From contig NC_087074.1 in NCBI RefSeq assembly GCF_026151205.1, forward strand, positions 2,418,001 to 2,482,000: DNA of 64,000 bases. The letters are read 5' to 3'. The DNA is from Bolinopsis microptera. Its lineage: Eukaryota; Ctenophora; Tentaculata; Lobata; Bolinopsidae. Position 1 is the first letter of the stretch, and each line of letters begins with the position of its first letter. The notes beneath the pieces were generated by a model. It was not told the origin of the DNA. It saw only the letters and a list, made by a program, of their open reading frames with translations, and ran no database searches. Below are positions 62,046 to 64,000 of this stretch, piece after piece. The translations under genes were made by a program, and so were the position numbers.

Positions 62046-62439
62046 ATTATTAAAGAACTCCCCTGATATCTTTTGATTTTATTGAAACACAGGTACTAAC
62101 TCTGCTAAACTGAAAAAATTCTGAAACTTAGGTGAATAAGTGTACAACGTGCTAAACCGAAGTTCAGACTGACCAGTGAAAATGGGCGAGCGTACCAAGT
62201 GTCATTTTAATTAGATGTTTTAGTCAGTGATTTATTATTGAAGCTTGTAATTACAATAACTAATGCTCCTGTAAATACTTTAATTAATTGTTTGTTCCGT
62301 TATTCTTTTTCCTTCCTCTTTTCCTTGTCATCCCCTTTAGTTTTAAGATTCTTGCTATAAATGGCTACAGCTAACACTATTAATGCTAAGTACCAAACAA
62401 CAAGTGGGAGGTGGATCGTTGGTATACCGTTAAATCGAT
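62046..62439. other. Spacer
   Basis: No gene was recognised between the RT fragment and the palindromic element. Confidence 0.4.
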
Positions 62440-63805
62440 TTAAGGGGGGGGGGGCCAATGGATATTTTTTTGTGAAACTTGATTTCGAGATAGCAGTTGA
62501 CCAACAAACTAAGACCAGTGACCGAACTTTTGAGGGGGTCCCGGACCCTAACCGCCAAACGGTGCCTGCGGGGCAGCCACGCCCATATTTGGTCCAAATT
62601 AGGCCCAATTTAGCCAAATACCCTGAACATGCCCAAAACCCAAATTTTAGGTGCTCTACTTGTAGCTAGTGGTCTCCTGAACTCGTATATGAAATTTCAT
62701 CAAGATTGGACAAAAAATGACTGAGTTATGAGCCAAAAATCATATGCCCATATTTGGGCATACGCACCAAATTTGGTAGATTTCGTCCCATAAATTGGTC
62801 AAATATCAATATTTTTCACTGAAACTTACTTTATATGAAAGGTAAGCCTAAACTACATATTCTCTGTAAGTTATAGCTTTATATCTGTTTAAATGTGGAT
62901 ACTAAGGCGAAAAGACCACAAAAAATGAACTAAATTGCCCATATCTTGGTTCGCGATATTCGCGGAATTGATCTCATTAAAATTGTAACAACTCGATCAG
63001 TTTTCAAAATTTTTCCATGAAATTTTCGGAATCGACTCGAAATCGCATTTCCACCTTAGTTTGAGAACAGATTTTTGATTTAGGCCTCCAAAAAAATTTG
63101 GCGGCCAAATTCCAAAATTTTCCCGGAGAAATTCAGAATTTGGCCGCCAAATTTTTTTTGAGGCCTTAATCAAAAATCGGTTCTCAAACTAAGGTGGAAA
63201 TGCGATTTCGAGTCGATTCCGAAAATTTTATGGAAAAATTTTGAAAACTGATTGAGTTGTTACAATTTTAATGAGATCAATTCCGCGAATATCGCGAACC
63301 AAGATATGGGCAATTTAGTTAATTTTTGTGGTCTTTTCGCCTTAGTATCCACATTTAAACAGATATAAAGCTATAACTTACAGAGAATATGTAGTTTAGG
63401 CTTACCTTTCATATAAAGTAAGTTTCAGTGAAAAATATTGATACTTGACCAATTTATGGGACAAAATCTACCAAATTTGGTGCGTATGCCCAAATATGGG
63501 CATATGGTTTTTGGCTCATAACTCAGTCATTTTTTGTCCAATCTTGATGAAATTTCATATACGACTTCAGGAGACCACTAGCTACAAGTAGAGCACCTAA
63601 AATTTGGGTTTTGGGCATGTTCAGAGTATTTGGCTAAATTGGGCCTAATTTGGACCAAATATGGGCGTGGCTGCCCCGCGGGCACCGTTTGGCAGTTGGG
63701 GTCCGGGACCCCCTCAAAAGTTCGGTCACTGGTCTTAGTTTGTTGGTCAACTGCTATCTCGAAATCAAGTTTCACAAAAAAATATCCATTGGCCCCCCCC
63801 CTTAA
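62440..63805. mobile_element. 1,358-bp palindromic element flanked by TTAA
   Basis: Element 62444-63801, with TTAA on both sides (62440-62443 and 63802-63805). The two arms, each about 670 bp, are nearly perfect inverted copies meeting near 63125-63150, where TTTGGCGGCCAAATT appears in both orientations. The ends are G-run then CCAATGGATATTTTTTTGTG. The TTAA duplication fits piggyBac- or Kolobok-type transposases. Matching open frames on the two arms are the same sequence read twice and are not genes. A broken single arm occurs at 47309-48428, and a relict of the centre lies near 16018-16075. Confidence 0.85.
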
Positions 63806-64000
63806 CACCGCAATTCCAGTCGCAAGCCTGGGACCACTACTAGTATTGTCACAACATCTACAAAGCTGCCATATAGCCTGACTGACAATTTTCTCGACTG
63901 ACTGACAATGTTTCTTCTTTTCCCCATTTAGAATACAAAGATTAGAACATTTTAGCTTATGATTAATATTATATTTTTACTTTTACCTATAGTTTACCTA
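63806..64000. other. Window end
   Basis: No gene was recognised in the last bases of the window. Confidence 0.4.

Noticed and set aside
62300-63881. Paired ORFs of about 76-105 aa on both arms of the palindrome
   Set aside because: They are the same repeat read in both orientations, also found broken at 47.3 kb, with no conserved protein features.

Overview
This is a metazoan nuclear genome window. It is AT-rich, genes are split by many GT-AG introns (mostly about 80-700 nt), and it carries several transposon classes. The host genes are animal-type: a tetraspanin, a Mi-2/CHD3-4-5 chromatin remodeler, an integrin alpha subunit and two secreted sushi-type proteins. The mix of gene families and transposons suggests an invertebrate, possibly an early-branching animal such as a cnidarian or sponge. 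I cannot name the species.

Layout. 0.7-5.9 kb: a structurally complete piggyBac element with TTAA target duplications, 14-bp terminal repeats, palindromic subterminal arrays, an intron-split transposase gene and a second repeat-rich gene. 7.0-8.5 kb: a four-exon tetraspanin. 8.5-12.5 kb: intergenic, with a MITE and related palindromes. 12.5-18.9 kb: a tandem duplication of a small secreted-protein gene (signal peptide, unidentified domain, sushi/CCP exon). Between the two copies lie nested repeats, including a 677-bp foldback element with an 8-bp target duplication. 19-21.4 kb: short structured elements with target duplications, and nested MITEs.

22.2-40.7 kb (minus strand): one Mi-2/CHD gene that I could assemble from 33 coding exons with consistent phases. 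It has an acidic N-terminus, CHDNT-like segment, two PHD fingers, two chromodomains, a SNF2 helicase, the DUF1087/DUF1086 region and the CHDCT2 region, and ends in a 42-residue Gln tract. An intron near its 3' end contains four further exons, ending in a stop, that fit in phase as a mutually exclusive alternative C-terminus.

42.3-46.8 kb: an apparently intact CR1-like LINE. Its ORF1 (PHD-like and CCCH zinc fingers) overlaps ORF2 (endonuclease plus reverse transcriptase). A T TTT TTA slippery heptamer sits in the ORF1 frame at the exact 5' edge of the overlap, so a -1 shift would give an ORF1-ORF2 fusion. 47.3-50.3 kb: a broken palindromic repeat carrying a small insert with 135-bp direct repeats, then a decayed hAT transposase. 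51.5-52.5 kb: tandem and inverted repeats.

53.8-60.1 kb: an integrin alpha gene with a seven-blade propeller, thigh/calf region, transmembrane helix and GFFxR-type tail. A 2.7-kb DNA transposon with a 4-bp target duplication is inserted directly into its coding sequence. 60.7-64.0 kb: SINE-like repeats, a reverse-transcriptase fragment cut by a 77-bp element, and a 1.36-kb TTAA-flanked palindrome.

Tetraspanins and integrins are partners in other animals, but nothing in the sequence shows coordinated regulation here. Exon boundaries were read by eye from splice motifs, phase and family homology, and no transcript data were available. Two one-base-type frame breaks (CHD near 29.6 kb, integrin near 56.0 kb) may be assembly errors, tiny introns or real lesions.
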